DNA of 11,635 nucleotides from a bacterium (GCA_027621615.1 JAQCBC010000013.1:1-11635); one strand, 5' to 3'; shown: positions 1 through 7,986, counted from the stretch's first letter. Notes: generated from the sequence alone by a model not told the origin. Numbers and translations are program-made.

Positions 1-30
1 TTAACAACAATGGAAAAAATAGAAGAAAAT
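1..30. other. short flank beyond the SPL-like gene
   Basis: These 30 A-rich bases lie after the stop codon of the minus-strand radical SAM gene. I see no hairpin followed by a T-run on the minus strand, so no intrinsic terminator is visible here. The TTA at bases 1-3 could be the stop codon of another minus-strand gene, but one triplet cannot show this. Confidence 0.3.
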
Positions 31-1092
31 TTAATCGATTGGTAGGCCATACGCGCTGCGCGTCGGTTTTGGTAGGTTTAGGTGTGGGTATCGATCCGTG
101 ATGGACTGGGCAAAGTGGTAGTCTAGCGCTTCAATAGACTGGGGCAGTGGGTATAAGTGCCCATAGTGCATGGCGGTGTAGTGGGGGCCTTCTCCAAAAA
201 ACCGTTGCCACATGTCCCAGCGTTCCATACAGAAGTAAATAAGTGTTTCTGGCTTTAGGTATCGGTAAAGATCGGCCAAAATATGGGCATACATCTGGTT
301 TCGAATGGGTTTTGGGTAGCGCAACTTACCGTCGTCTCCCAAGACCATTTCGGCGGCGGTTAGCGATGATCCGGGGAAATTGCTTTCCATTTTCTTTTTC
401 ATTTCAGGCTTGAATCGCAGGGATCCAATGGATAACCAAGCCAAGTGATCGGGCTGAATGTGTGCGAATAGTTGGTCCACTAAGTCGGTATATTCTATTT
501 CCCAGTTATCGTGAAGAATCATGGGGTCAATATGCACGCCAACTAAGTATCCTGCATCATATACGGCTTTCATGGCGGCCAATCGATCCGCTAGTCGTGC
601 GGTTTTATGTTCTTCGGCATTCACTACGGCATGGGTGTTTAGAGACCAAGACACAACGGTTTTTTGCCCGTGATCCAGAGTTAAAATGGGTGCGACCACA
701 TCGGATTTTGTTTTTAGCTCGAGTAAGGCATTGGGTATGTCTCGAAATCGCTCAATTAGTGCAGCCGCTTGACCGGTTTGCACTTCCAATGCGAGGCTAT
801 CGCCCAGTTCCCAGGTGCCAATTCGAAAGAGCCGGTTGGGTTCTCGATCCACTTTTTCGTGGACATTGGCCATGATGGCGTCAATGTCTTGAATGACTTT
901 GGTGTTGCCGTCGTTGAGGTAGTCTTGTAAAAAACAGTAGCTGCAATCAAAGGGGCAATTGCTTACGGTTTTAATAACTTGAACATTGCAGCATACATAT
1001 TTGTTGCTAATGGTGGCACAGGTGTCCATAACATCGCCTTTTTTGGGGATGTACTGGATCTTGGCTTTGCCATCGCGATAGTATCGGCTCAT
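31..1092 (-). CDS. spore photoproduct lyase-like radical SAM protein
   Basis: This 353-residue protein belongs to the radical SAM superfamily and most resembles the spore photoproduct lyase (SPL) family, which repairs a thymine-dimer lesion in spore DNA. The cluster-binding CX3CX2C motif is C46-PFD-C50-SY-C53, early in the protein as in SPL. The rest has the size of the TIM-barrel core (SplB is about 340 residues). In B. subtilis SplB a catalytic Cys (C141) lies 44 residues after the last cluster Cys. The matching region here reads WELGD (94-98) with no Cys, and the residue after the cluster motif is Phe54 where SplB has Tyr98. Another Cys, C288 in YFCMERW, might substitute. Cytosolic, no signal peptide. 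Its ATG overlaps the stop of the upstream ParB-like gene (ATGA) and has no Shine-Dalgarno, so translation is probably coupled. The family call is firm; the substrate is unknown, and true SP lyase activity is doubtful. The SplB comparison is from memory. Confidence 0.85.
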   Translation of the reverse strand: MSRYYRDGKAKIQYIPKKGDVMDTCATISNKYVCCNVQVIKTVSNCPFDCSYCFLQDYLNDGNTKVIQDIDAIMANVHEKVDREPNRLFRIGTWELGDSLALEVQTGQAAALIERFRDIPNALLELKTKSDVVAPILTLDHGQKTVVSWSLNTHAVVNAEEHKTARLADRLAAMKAVYDAGYLVGVHIDPMILHDNWEIEYTDLVDQLFAHIQPDHLAWLSIGSLRFKPEMKKKMESNFPGSSLTAAEMVLGDDGKLRYPKPIRNQMYAHILADLYRYLKPETLIYFCMERWDMWQRFFGEGPHYTAMHYGHLYPLPQSIEALDYHFAQSITDRYPHLNLPKPTRSAYGLPID

Positions 1093-2003
1093 AGTAATGC
1101 CATCATGCTGGATACTACGGGTTCAGCCTTTTGAAGTTGTTGGCTTAAGTGGTTGAGCTCATGCGGGTCTCTGAGTGTGCAATGCAGTGCCAACTGGCGA
1201 TTTTCCAAGCTGCGATCCCACTGAATTTGAATGCCGTCTGGGGCGGTTTGGGATAGTTGCGTTAGCTGGGCATTGACAGTATGCACGGTGGGTTGGACCT
1301 GGTTGCTGAGATGCTGAATTAATGCAGACGCTCCCTGGGTCTTGAAAATATGCTGCGTGTCTGGCTCAGCAAGGATGGCGGACGCGGGTGTATTGTGACG
1401 TTTAGATAAGTCATGCAATTGATCGGCAATGCGAAGCCAATTGCTGCTGGATACGTGTATAGACGCAACGGATGTTTCTAGGGTATGCAAGAGCTCTTGG
1501 GTATAGGAAGCCAGCCGCAAGCACACAGCAAAGCTTAGGGCGTGTTGGTGGCAGCGGGTTTGAATTGTTTTGGGTAGCTGAGCGATTTTTTTGCTGTGGA
1601 CGAGCATTGCGTTGTAATGCTGGAGGCCCAAGGGGGCGCAGTGGTCGGCCAATGAGGCCGTCGTGGATTTCCAGTTTAATAAAAACAAGACTTTTTGCAT
1701 CACTGAACGTCTTAGTTTTTCTGCGTGGGCCTCGAGCATGAGCGTGTATTGCTCAAATTCAGACGCGGGTATTAGGCTAGCCAGGATATGTGTGCTGGGG
1801 CAGTGTGTTAAGCGTTGGTAGCCGTCTAGCAGCTTATAGCCAGTTGAGGTAGGGGTTACCCATATGGGCGATAGGATTCCGGTTTGATGCATGGACTGAA
1901 GCAGTGATTCGCGTGGTGGCGTGGCTAGATGGTTGGGGAAGCTGGATTCGTAGTCTGTGGTGTTAATGTCTACAATTGCAATGGTGGTTTGACGTATTCC
2001 CAT
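1089..2003 (-). CDS. ParB/Srx-fold domain protein paired with SPL-like gene
   Basis: This 304-residue protein has an N-terminal ParB-like (ParB/sulfiredoxin fold) region at about residues 8-85. It shows the typical SM-x-TGILSPIWV strand-helix (38-49) and a GYKLLDGYQRL segment (55-65) where partition ParB proteins have a GERR-type CTP-binding motif. The Glu and the paired Arg are missing, so ParB-type CTP switching is unlikely. Residues about 95-200 are helical, with a possible DNA-binding region, and residues 200-304 are rich in Gln, His, Ser and Thr with no motif I know. No parA or parS is visible, so chromosome partition is not supported. Start choice: an in-frame TAA lies three codons upstream (2010-2012), and the promoter places the 5' end about six bases before the ATG. 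It heads a two-gene unit with the radical SAM gene (4-base overlap), suggesting a joint function. That function is unknown. Confidence 0.7.
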   Translation of the reverse strand: MGIRQTTIAIVDINTTDYESSFPNHLATPPRESLLQSMHQTGILSPIWVTPTSTGYKLLDGYQRLTHCPSTHILASLIPASEFEQYTLMLEAHAEKLRRSVMQKVLFLLNWKSTTASLADHCAPLGLQHYNAMLVHSKKIAQLPKTIQTRCHQHALSFAVCLRLASYTQELLHTLETSVASIHVSSSNWLRIADQLHDLSKRHNTPASAILAEPDTQHIFKTQGASALIQHLSNQVQPTVHTVNAQLTQLSQTAPDGIQIQWDRSLENRQLALHCTLRDPHELNHLSQQLQKAEPVVSSMMALL

Positions 2004-2015
2004 AATTGTTTACTC

Positions 2016-2044
2016 AGTGTACCATTTTGATTAAAGACTTTAAA
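2016..2044 (-). promoter_or_regulatory. promoter of the ParB-like/SPL-like operon
   Basis: Reading the minus strand, there is an extended -10 box TGG-TACACT (2024 to 2016) with a TTTAAA -35-like box (2044 to 2039) and a 17-base spacer. The usual distance places the transcript start near 2009, leaving only about six bases before the ATG at 2003 and no room for a Shine-Dalgarno. Box matches are seen in the sequence; the start site is inferred. Confidence 0.6.
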
Positions 2045-2124
2045 ATTAATTAACGGGCTATGATTTTGATAAAATAGAAACTAGCACACGCACATACCTT
2101 CGATCCAGCTAGCCACGCGGTATG

Positions 2125-2133
2125 TGGTATACT
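2125..2133 (+). promoter_or_regulatory. extended -10 promoter of the gcvT operon
   Basis: TGG-TATACT is a strong extended -10 box. No recognisable -35 box lies 15-19 bases upstream, which extended -10 promoters tolerate. The predicted transcript start near 2140 leaves about seven bases before the ATG at 2147, with no Shine-Dalgarno and no room for a glycine riboswitch. A second candidate, TGA-TAAAAT at 2067-2075, would give a leader of about 65 bases but also lacks a -35 box. The region 2004-2146 holds no gene. Confidence 0.6.
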
Positions 2134-2146
2134 AAAACTCATAGAA

Positions 2147-3166
2147 ATGAAGCATACATGTTTACACGCTAAACACCAAGCATTGGGCGCCAAGCTTGTT
2201 CCGTTTGTTGACTGGGAAATGCCCATTTGGTACACCAGTATTCAGTCCGAGCATACCGCCGTGCGAACGCGTAGTGGTGTTTTTGATGTGTCGCATATGG
2301 GTTTGTTTGCATTGTCAGGGTCTCCCGATGCCTTTGGGCAATTGCAGCGCCTGTCCTGCCAAACTTTAGCCGGTATTGAGTCTGGTAAATTGGTGTATAC
2401 ATTTTTACTCAATGAATCCGGGGGGATTTTAGATGATGTGGTTGTGGGTCAATCCGGGCCGGGGCATTGGTTCATGGTGGTCAACGCCAGCAACCAAGCT
2501 AAAATACATGCGTGGCTCCGTACCCAATGTCCCGATATTGCCCTCACGGTTTGCAACGATTGCGATGGGTTGATTGCGTGGCAAGGTCCCGAGGTGGCGC
2601 AAAGGGTGAGTCTTGAAGGCTTACGGCCCTGGACACACGAACACCGGTCGATTTTGGGCTACTCAGCCCGAGTGATGCGAACCGGCTACACGGGCGAGGA
2701 TGGGGTCGAGATTTGGGCCTCCCATGCGACTATACAGGGGATATGGGAGAAACTGATGGGTTTGGGTGTGGTTCCGTGTGGGTTGGGATCTCGCGATACG
2801 TTGCGCATTGAAGCGGGCTTACCGTTGTATGGGCAGGAATTGGACGAGACCATTACGCCGTATCATACTCGGTATGCCCGTCTAGTCAAACCCCATGCCT
2901 TTATTGGTTCAGAGGCCTTGCAAAGCGTCAATCCCACGGAGACAACCATGGTGGGTTTGGTGTTAAACGGTGGGGCTATTGCCCGAACAGGCGCTGAAAT
3001 TTTGGGTGGGGGTTGCGTGACATCGGGGACCCGAGTCGGGACTCAGTCTATTGCCATGGCTCGGGTGTCGCCAGCTCAAGCCCAACAATCGGAATTGCAG
3101 GTATGCATTCGGGATCGCCAGCATACAGCCCAGGTGGTCCCGTTGCCATTTTTAAATCGTTCATGA
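2147..3166 (+). CDS. gcvT: glycine cleavage system T protein (aminomethyltransferase)
   Basis: GcvT takes the aminomethyl group from the lipoyl arm of H protein and passes it to tetrahydrofolate, releasing ammonia and yielding 5,10-methylene-THF. The protein has 339 residues (E. coli GcvT 364). Typical motifs are AVRTRSGVFDVSHMG (38-52), GILDDVVV (93-100), with Asp96 matching the folate-contacting Asp101 of E. coli, YTGEDGVEIW (181-190), and GLGSRDTLRIEAGLPLYGQE (212-231). The start at 2147 aligns with the E. coli N terminus and follows closely on the promoter. The genes for the other glycine cleavage proteins (gcvH, gcvP) are not here, so this subunit is split from its complex. It is the first gene of the operon; its stop overlaps the ATG of the heptose kinase gene (ATGA). 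GcvT-like YgfZ proteins are the alternative, but the conserved blocks fit GcvT better. Confidence 0.93.
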   Translation: MKHTCLHAKHQALGAKLVPFVDWEMPIWYTSIQSEHTAVRTRSGVFDVSHMGLFALSGSPDAFGQLQRLSCQTLAGIESGKLVYTFLLNESGGILDDVVVGQSGPGHWFMVVNASNQAKIHAWLRTQCPDIALTVCNDCDGLIAWQGPEVAQRVSLEGLRPWTHEHRSILGYSARVMRTGYTGEDGVEIWASHATIQGIWEKLMGLGVVPCGLGSRDTLRIEAGLPLYGQELDETITPYHTRYARLVKPHAFIGSEALQSVNPTETTMVGLVLNGGAIARTGAEILGGGCVTSGTRVGTQSIAMARVSPAQAQQSELQVCIRDRQHTAQVVPLPFLNRS

Positions 3167-4110
3167 GTGCAATGGCGTCGATAGTTGTTATTGGGGATGT
3201 GATGTTGGACCAATATTTCTATGGGGATGTGGAGCGTATATCGCCCGAAGCCCCGGTGCCGATTGTCACACACCGATACAGTGATTATCGATTGGGCGGT
3301 GCTGCTAATGTGGCCCACAATGTTGTGGCCTTGGGTGTCCAGGCCCATTTGGTGGGCCGTGTGGGAGATGATGCGAATGGCGCCACGTTGCGTCAGGCGT
3401 TGGCGCAGCTAAATATTCAGGATGCGTTGGTGTCTATGGCGTGTCCAACCATTAAAAAAGTTCGGATTATGGGCATGAAACAACAGTTGTTGCGTTTGGA
3501 TATTGAGCAAAAAACACCCTTAACCGATGCGGAGCAAGCGATTATACAGGCGCGGATTCACGAGACGGTAGCGCATGCAGGCGTGGTGGTTTTATCGGAT
3601 TATGCTAAAGGGTTGTTGGGGGCGGATCTTTGTCAGGCTATTATTCAATCGTCGGGGGGGTATCCGGTGATTGTGGACCCAAAAGTGTCCGATTGGCGCG
3701 CTTATTCTGGGGCGTATATGATTACACCTAATTTCAAAGAATTTGGTGCCGTAGTTCGCACAGTTTTGGGGGACTCGGATGCGCTGGAGAATACCGATTC
3801 GGTTATTGAAGTGTACGGGCCTAAAATTCGGGAATATTATGGGCTAACGTATTTGTTGGTGACGCGGTCGGATCGGGGGATGTCGTTGGTGTGTGCGTCG
3901 GGGTGTTCCCATTTTCCGGTGGTGAGCGAGGCGGTTATTGATGTGTCTGGTGCTGGGGATACCGTTGTGGCCAGTTTGGCGGTGGGACTGGCCTTGGGGC
4001 GACCCATTCAGGAGTGTGTGCATATGGCCAATCGAGCAGCGATGCTGGTGGTCAAAAAAGTGGGCACCGCAGTGGTATCGGAATCCGAACGAGCGGTGGT
4101 GCTGGGATGA
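3163..4110 (+). CDS. hldA: D-glycero-beta-D-manno-heptose-7-phosphate kinase
   Basis: This PfkB/ribokinase-family enzyme phosphorylates heptose 7-phosphate at C1, a step towards ADP-heptose for the lipopolysaccharide inner core. From the chosen start it has 315 residues and matches only the N-terminal kinase domain of E. coli HldE (477 residues). The C-terminal nucleotidyltransferase domain is absent, so a separate hldC must exist elsewhere. Visible motifs: GDVMLDQYFYG (11-21), ISPEAPVP (26-33), GGAANVA (45-51), LSDYAKG (144-150), and the ATP/anion-hole motif DVSGAGDT (260-267) with catalytic base Asp266. An in-frame ATG at 3013 exists, but it lies inside gcvT and adds 50 unrelated residues. 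The ATG at 3163 forms an ATGA overlap with the gcvT stop and puts the first strand at the N terminus; the ATG at 3172 is also possible. There is no Shine-Dalgarno, so translation is probably coupled. Confidence 0.93.
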   Translation: MSAMASIVVIGDVMLDQYFYGDVERISPEAPVPIVTHRYSDYRLGGAANVAHNVVALGVQAHLVGRVGDDANGATLRQALAQLNIQDALVSMACPTIKKVRIMGMKQQLLRLDIEQKTPLTDAEQAIIQARIHETVAHAGVVVLSDYAKGLLGADLCQAIIQSSGGYPVIVDPKVSDWRAYSGAYMITPNFKEFGAVVRTVLGDSDALENTDSVIEVYGPKIREYYGLTYLLVTRSDRGMSLVCASGCSHFPVVSEAVIDVSGAGDTVVASLAVGLALGRPIQECVHMANRAAMLVVKKVGTAVVSESERAVVLG

Positions 4111-5045
4111 TTGTGGTCACCGGCGGCGCGGGGTTTATTGGGAGTCAGTTAATTCGGCATTTGAATCAGCAAGGCATCACGGATATTTTAGTGGTGGACC
4201 GCATGGGAACCTCGGACAAATACCGCAATTTAGTGGGGCTGTCATTTTCTGATTATGTGGATAAAGATACGTTTATTGAGCAGTTGGATTCCTTGGCAGC
4301 GGGGGCAAAGACCGTGTTTCATGAAGGGGCCTGTTCCAGCACGACAGAAACCGATGGTACGTACATGATGGCCAACAATTACACCTATTCCAAGCGACTC
4401 TTGGCGTGGTGCTTGAACAATACGGTGGATTTTTTGTATGCGTCTAGTGCCTCGGTGTATGGCAATGGCGAGCAGGGGTTTGGTGAGACTCCGGGTTCGG
4501 AGGCGCCGTTAAATGTGTATGGGTTTTCCAAATGGGTGTTTGATCAGCATGTGCGGGCGCAATTGGCCCAGCAGCCGACGTCTCAGATTTTGGGCTTACG
4601 GTATTTTAATGTCTTTGGGCCTGGGGAAGGGCATAAAGGGACAATGGCATCGGTGGTGCACCATTTTTTTGAGCGGCTAAAAACGGATAAAACATTGGCT
4701 CTATTTGAGGGTAGCCGGGAGTTTTTGCGGGATTTCATTTATATTGATGACGTGGTGGCGATTAATCAGTATTTTTATCAATCGCGACAATCCGGCATTG
4801 TAAATTGTGGTACGGGCACGGCGCGATCGTTTTATGATCTAGCCTGTGCCATGCAGGCCGTCATTCCCGAGGCACAGCTTGCGTTTATTCCATTTCCAGA
4901 TCACTTGGTGGGCAAGTATCAGGCGTATACACAAGCGGACTGTACCCAATTGCGTGGTCTAGGGTGTTCGCATACCAGTTTGGCGATTGAATCCGCAGTC
5001 AAGCGCTATTATTATCAGTTAACGCAAGGAGGCAATCATGGCTAG
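4107..5045 (+). CDS. hldD: ADP-L-glycero-D-manno-heptose 6-epimerase
   Basis: HldD converts ADP-D-glycero-D-manno-heptose to the L-glycero form, the sugar donor used for the lipopolysaccharide inner core. It is an NADP-dependent extended short-chain dehydrogenase. The 312-residue protein aligns along the whole length of E. coli HldD (about 310). It starts with the Rossmann loop TGGAGFIG (5-12) and has FHEGACSSTTE (71-81), the catalytic region YASSASVYG (111-119), the YxxxK pair Y138/K142 in NVYGFSK, RYFNVFGPGEGHKG with the second conserved Lys, and FIPFPDHLVGKYQAYTQAD near the C terminus. The start at 4107 gives the native N terminus MIVVTGG and an ATGA overlap with the kinase stop; a more upstream ATG (4014) lies inside hldA. 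The kinase and epimerase genes being adjacent fits pathway clustering, but no gmhA, gmhB or heptosyltransferase gene is nearby. Confidence 0.96.
   Translation: MIVVTGGAGFIGSQLIRHLNQQGITDILVVDRMGTSDKYRNLVGLSFSDYVDKDTFIEQLDSLAAGAKTVFHEGACSSTTETDGTYMMANNYTYSKRLLAWCLNNTVDFLYASSASVYGNGEQGFGETPGSEAPLNVYGFSKWVFDQHVRAQLAQQPTSQILGLRYFNVFGPGEGHKGTMASVVHHFFERLKTDKTLALFEGSREFLRDFIYIDDVVAINQYFYQSRQSGIVNCGTGTARSFYDLACAMQAVIPEAQLAFIPFPDHLVGKYQAYTQADCTQLRGLGCSHTSLAIESAVKRYYYQLTQGGNHG
5026..5032 (+). promoter_or_regulatory. strong Shine-Dalgarno site for pepF
   Basis: AAGGAGG lies inside the 3' end of hldD, five bases before the pepF ATG at 5038. It fixes that start and shows that this genome uses classical ribosome binding for some operon-internal genes. 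Confidence 0.85.
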
Positions 5046-6846
5046 TTCAGCAGTTTTAGATGCACAAGCAATTCAGTGGGATTTAACCGATTTGTTTTCT
5101 GGATTTGATGACCCTAAATTTTTGGCCGTTATTGAGTCAGCCCCTCAAACGGCTGAAGCGTTTGCGCAACGCTACCGGGGTCGCTTGTGTACGTTGTCTG
5201 GGGATGCGTTAGCCGAAGCTTTTCAAGCCTTGGAAGTATGCTTGATTCCGTTGTATGAGGCGAGTCAATTTGTCCATTTGCAATTTTCGATTGATACTGC
5301 CAATACGGAAATTCAGCATTGGGTTCAAACCATGGATGAATTGGAAACAGTGGTCCAGAATCATAGTTTGTTTTTTAATTTAGAGCTGGGCACGTTAACC
5401 GAGGCGCAATGCGAGGCCGTATTGGCCGAGTCATCGGCGCTGACGGTGTATGCTTATACGTTGCGGCGTATTGTGCGCAATGCGCAGTATTATTTGACGG
5501 AGGCGGAGGAAAAAATTGTTAATTTAAAAACCATTAACGGGGCTCAGGCCTTTGAAAACTTATACAATGAGTTAACTGCATCCTTTCAATTTACACTGAC
5601 TGTGGATGGGGAAGAAAAAACGATGAATGGGGCGCAGTTGCGTGCCTTGAGACAACATGCCGATCCAGCGGTTCGCAACACAGCCATGCGATTGTTTTTT
5701 GAGCGATACGAAACCCATGCCATTCCCTTAAGCAAAAGTTTTTTAGCCATTATTAAAGATTCGGTACAAAGCTGCCAGTTGCGGGGCTATGCCTCGCCCA
5801 TCGACGTGATGAATCAACGCAATGATTTGCCGACTAAAGTGGTCGACAACTTGCATGCAGTGACCCAGGCTTCCAATACCTTGGTGCAGCGGTATTATCG
5901 GTTGAAAAAGAAAATCTTGGGTTTAGATAGCCTAAGTTTATCCGATATTTATGCGCCGATGCCAACCGCTGATGCGGTGTATTCGTTTGCTCAGGCTAAA
6001 ACGATTGTTTTGGATGCCTTGGCTGATTTTGATGCTGATTTTCATGCCAAAGCACGGCGTATGTTTGATGAGAACCGTATTCATGCGCCCGTGATGCCCA
6101 CCAAACAGGGTGGGGCCTATTGTTCCAGCTCCACGCATCGCGTGAATCCGTATGTGATGCTGAACTTTTTGGGTCGGTCTCGGGATGTGTCGACGATGGC
6201 GCATGAATTGGGGCATGCCATTCATGCGATGTACACGCAAGAGCTTCCGTTGGTGCAGCAGCATGCTATTTTGCCGTTGTGCGAAACGGCGAGTGTGTTT
6301 TGTGAAATGATTGTATCGGAGCGGTTGTATGCCCAAGCGAGTAGTGATGCCGAGCGTCAAGCGTTGTTGACCGATAAGCTAGAAGATTTGTTTGCAACGA
6401 GTCATCGGCAAAATATGTTTTCACAATTTGAACAAGTTGTACATGGAAAATTGTCCCAAGGCCCGGTGGCTACAGAGACTTTGTGTGAGCTGTATACGGA
6501 GCAATTGCGAACCATGTTTGGGGACTCGGTCACCTATCCGGACGGGTATCGGTGGGAGTGGTTAACGATTCCGCATTTTATTTCGGTTCCATTTTATGTG
6601 TATGCCTACAACTTTGGCAATCTATTGGTGTTGGGGTTGTATCAACGCTACCGTGAAAATCCAGCGGCATTTATGGCGCCATTTAAACGCTTGTTGGCGA
6701 TGGGTAAATCCCAAGACCCCATGACAATATGCCAAACGGTGGGTGTGGATTTAGCGGATCCCGCGTTTTGGGAATCCAGTGTGGCCTATATTGATGATCT
6801 AGTGAGTCAACTAGAAGCATTGTGTGAGCCTTCAACTCAAAAATAG
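5038..6846 (+). CDS. pepF: oligoendopeptidase F (M3 family zinc metallopeptidase)
   Basis: This 602-residue cytosolic metallopeptidase of the M3 family (PepF/M3B type) cuts short peptides and takes part in peptide turnover. The zinc motif HELGH is at 389-393 (ligands H389 and H393, catalytic E390). The third ligand is E416 in the CETAS segment, 27 residues after H389. A Tyr/Gly-rich segment near the C terminus (VYAYNFGNLLVLGLYQRY) carries the conserved substrate-binding tyrosines. The long N-terminal helical half and the length (about 600) are typical of the family. No signal peptide. The ATG overlaps the end of hldD by 8 bases and has a very good Shine-Dalgarno, so it is the last gene of the gcvT-hldA-hldD-pepF unit. 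Its 3' end overlaps the convergent phospholipase gene by 15 bases, and no terminator is visible. The natural substrate and the reason for joining heptose genes are unknown. Confidence 0.94.
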   Translation: MASSAVLDAQAIQWDLTDLFSGFDDPKFLAVIESAPQTAEAFAQRYRGRLCTLSGDALAEAFQALEVCLIPLYEASQFVHLQFSIDTANTEIQHWVQTMDELETVVQNHSLFFNLELGTLTEAQCEAVLAESSALTVYAYTLRRIVRNAQYYLTEAEEKIVNLKTINGAQAFENLYNELTASFQFTLTVDGEEKTMNGAQLRALRQHADPAVRNTAMRLFFERYETHAIPLSKSFLAIIKDSVQSCQLRGYASPIDVMNQRNDLPTKVVDNLHAVTQASNTLVQRYYRLKKKILGLDSLSLSDIYAPMPTADAVYSFAQAKTIVLDALADFDADFHAKARRMFDENRIHAPVMPTKQGGAYCSSSTHRVNPYVMLNFLGRSRDVSTMAHELGHAIHAMYTQELPLVQQHAILPLCETASVFCEMIVSERLYAQASSDAERQALLTDKLEDLFATSHRQNMFSQFEQVVHGKLSQGPVATETLCELYTEQLRTMFGDSVTYPDGYRWEWLTIPHFISVPFYVYAYNFGNLLVLGLYQRYRENPAAFMAPFKRLLAMGKSQDPMTICQTVGVDLADPAFWESSVAYIDDLVSQLEALCEPSTQK

Positions 6847-7974
6847 TTGAATATCGGTTTTCTTTTTCATGGCGTCTGCATAGCCCAGCTGAATGAGTCG
6901 CTGGGTATAGCTGGGCTCAAACAGTAGGTAGCTGACCAAATCGGCAGAGGCTTCGGGTTTGCCCAGGCTGTTAATAAAGTGCCGCAAACTAGGGGGAATA
7001 TCTTGATAGGCATCCAGGGCAAGACGACCCAGATCTTCGGATGGACGAATCACCAAAACATCGATGGGTCGCAATTGCGAGCTGTGGTGATCCGACAATT
7101 GGGTAATGGTGTGGTTAATGCGGGATAGGCGTTCGCAGTCAAAGTCAATCGCATCCAAGAGCAGTGTGTTAATTAAGACCCCAATGATTTTTCCAACGGA
7201 CGGAATGCTGAGGGAGTCTTGTAGGCTTTTGGGCTGATGGGGGCTGGGTTCGGATTGCCGGGCCCCAATAACCATTAATTTTGTGGCCCCCAACTTGATC
7301 GCTGAGCTTAGTGGTGTATAGTTACGCAAACTGCCATCGCCATAATACCGATTATTAATTTTAACAGGCGGGAATAAAATAGGGAGTGCCGTGGAGGCCA
7401 TAATATGTTTAAGATGAATATTCGTTTTTTCAGCTTGTCGGCGCATGCGGTGCCAGGGTAGGCAGTCATCGTGGGCTTGAAAAAAGGTTTTGCTGGTACC
7501 GTTGGCATAATTAACGGCCGTGATGCCTAGGGCCCGCAATTGGCCGGCATCAATATGCTCTTGGATGGCGTTAAAGCGCAAATGGGGTTTTAGCAACTTA
7601 ATTAATGGGGAGGTGTCTAGGAGTCCTCGGTTGTAATTGTTGCCCCCCAATCGACCCAAGACCATGTCCAGAACACTGCGAAGCCCTCGGCTAATTAAAG
7701 TGATGGAATCGACCCGAAAGACCCGATTGGTGTGAATGGTGCCCCACATCTCACTGAGCAATTGGGTTGCCGTTTGAAAGTTATCATGATACGAGGCAAC
7801 GCAGGCGGCATTAATAGCGCCGGCACTGGTGCCTGTAATCACTTGAAAGGGGCACTGACTATGCTTTTCTCGGCTAATGTCACTAATGGCAGACAAGACA
7901 CCGGTTTGATAGGCCACACGTGCGCCACCCCCAGTTAAAACCAACCCGTTTACGGTGTTGTTAATAATTGCCAT
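6832..7974 (-). CDS. patatin-like phospholipase family protein
   Basis: This 380-residue protein is a patatin-fold serine hydrolase, a family that releases fatty acids from phospholipids or other acyl lipids. Motifs, in order: the glycine-rich oxyanion loop TGGGARVAYQTG (14-25); the nucleophile elbow GTSAG with Ser50 (48-52); and the catalytic Asp213 in YGDGS (211-215), where many relatives have DGG. STALPILFPPV just before the Asp is the typical block. The last 140 or so residues are outside the core and I recognise no domain in them. There is no signal peptide or membrane segment, so it is probably cytosolic or membrane-peripheral. It is a single gene with its own promoter, divergent from the DAHP synthase gene and convergent with pepF. 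Such proteins serve in membrane turnover (RssA-like) or, in some pathogens, as secreted toxins (ExoU-like). The plain architecture favours a housekeeping role, which is inference. Confidence 0.9.
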   Translation of the reverse strand: MAIINNTVNGLVLTGGGARVAYQTGVLSAISDISREKHSQCPFQVITGTSAGAINAACVASYHDNFQTATQLLSEMWGTIHTNRVFRVDSITLISRGLRSVLDMVLGRLGGNNYNRGLLDTSPLIKLLKPHLRFNAIQEHIDAGQLRALGITAVNYANGTSKTFFQAHDDCLPWHRMRRQAEKTNIHLKHIMASTALPILFPPVKINNRYYGDGSLRNYTPLSSAIKLGATKLMVIGARQSEPSPHQPKSLQDSLSIPSVGKIIGVLINTLLLDAIDFDCERLSRINHTITQLSDHHSSQLRPIDVLVIRPSEDLGRLALDAYQDIPPSLRHFINSLGKPEASADLVSYLLFEPSYTQRLIQLGYADAMKKKTDIQLFLS

Positions 7975-7986
7975 GATATATCTGTA

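Noticed and set aside
51..70. ACGCG-CTG-CGCGT hairpin followed by TCGGTTTT, terminator-like on the plus strand
   Set aside because: The stem is only five bases, it lies inside the SPL-like coding region, and no plus-strand gene ends there.
1089..2003. ParB-like gene as a chromosome partition locus or origin marker
   Set aside because: There is no parA neighbour, I noticed no parS-like site, and the CTP-binding GERR motif is not present.
2004..2146. Glycine riboswitch upstream of gcvT
   Set aside because: The best promoter leaves a leader of about seven bases, and I see no paired glycine-aptamer structure in the 143-base gap.
3013..3162. Upstream in-frame start for the heptose kinase
   Set aside because: It lies inside gcvT and would add 50 residues unlike any kinase; the ATGA overlap at 3163 fits the other junctions in this operon.
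5938..6360. Minus-strand open frame of 140 codons inside pepF
   Set aside because: It is opposite a clear M3 peptidase gene, rich in Arg, His and Ile as expected for an antisense shadow, and has no recognisable motif.
6882..6917. Perfect 9-base inverted repeat AGCCCAGCT / AGCTGGGCT with an 18-base loop, just after the pepF stop
   Set aside because: It lies in the coding end of the patatin-like gene and has no T-run on either side, so it is not a canonical terminator; it may only reflect codon choice.
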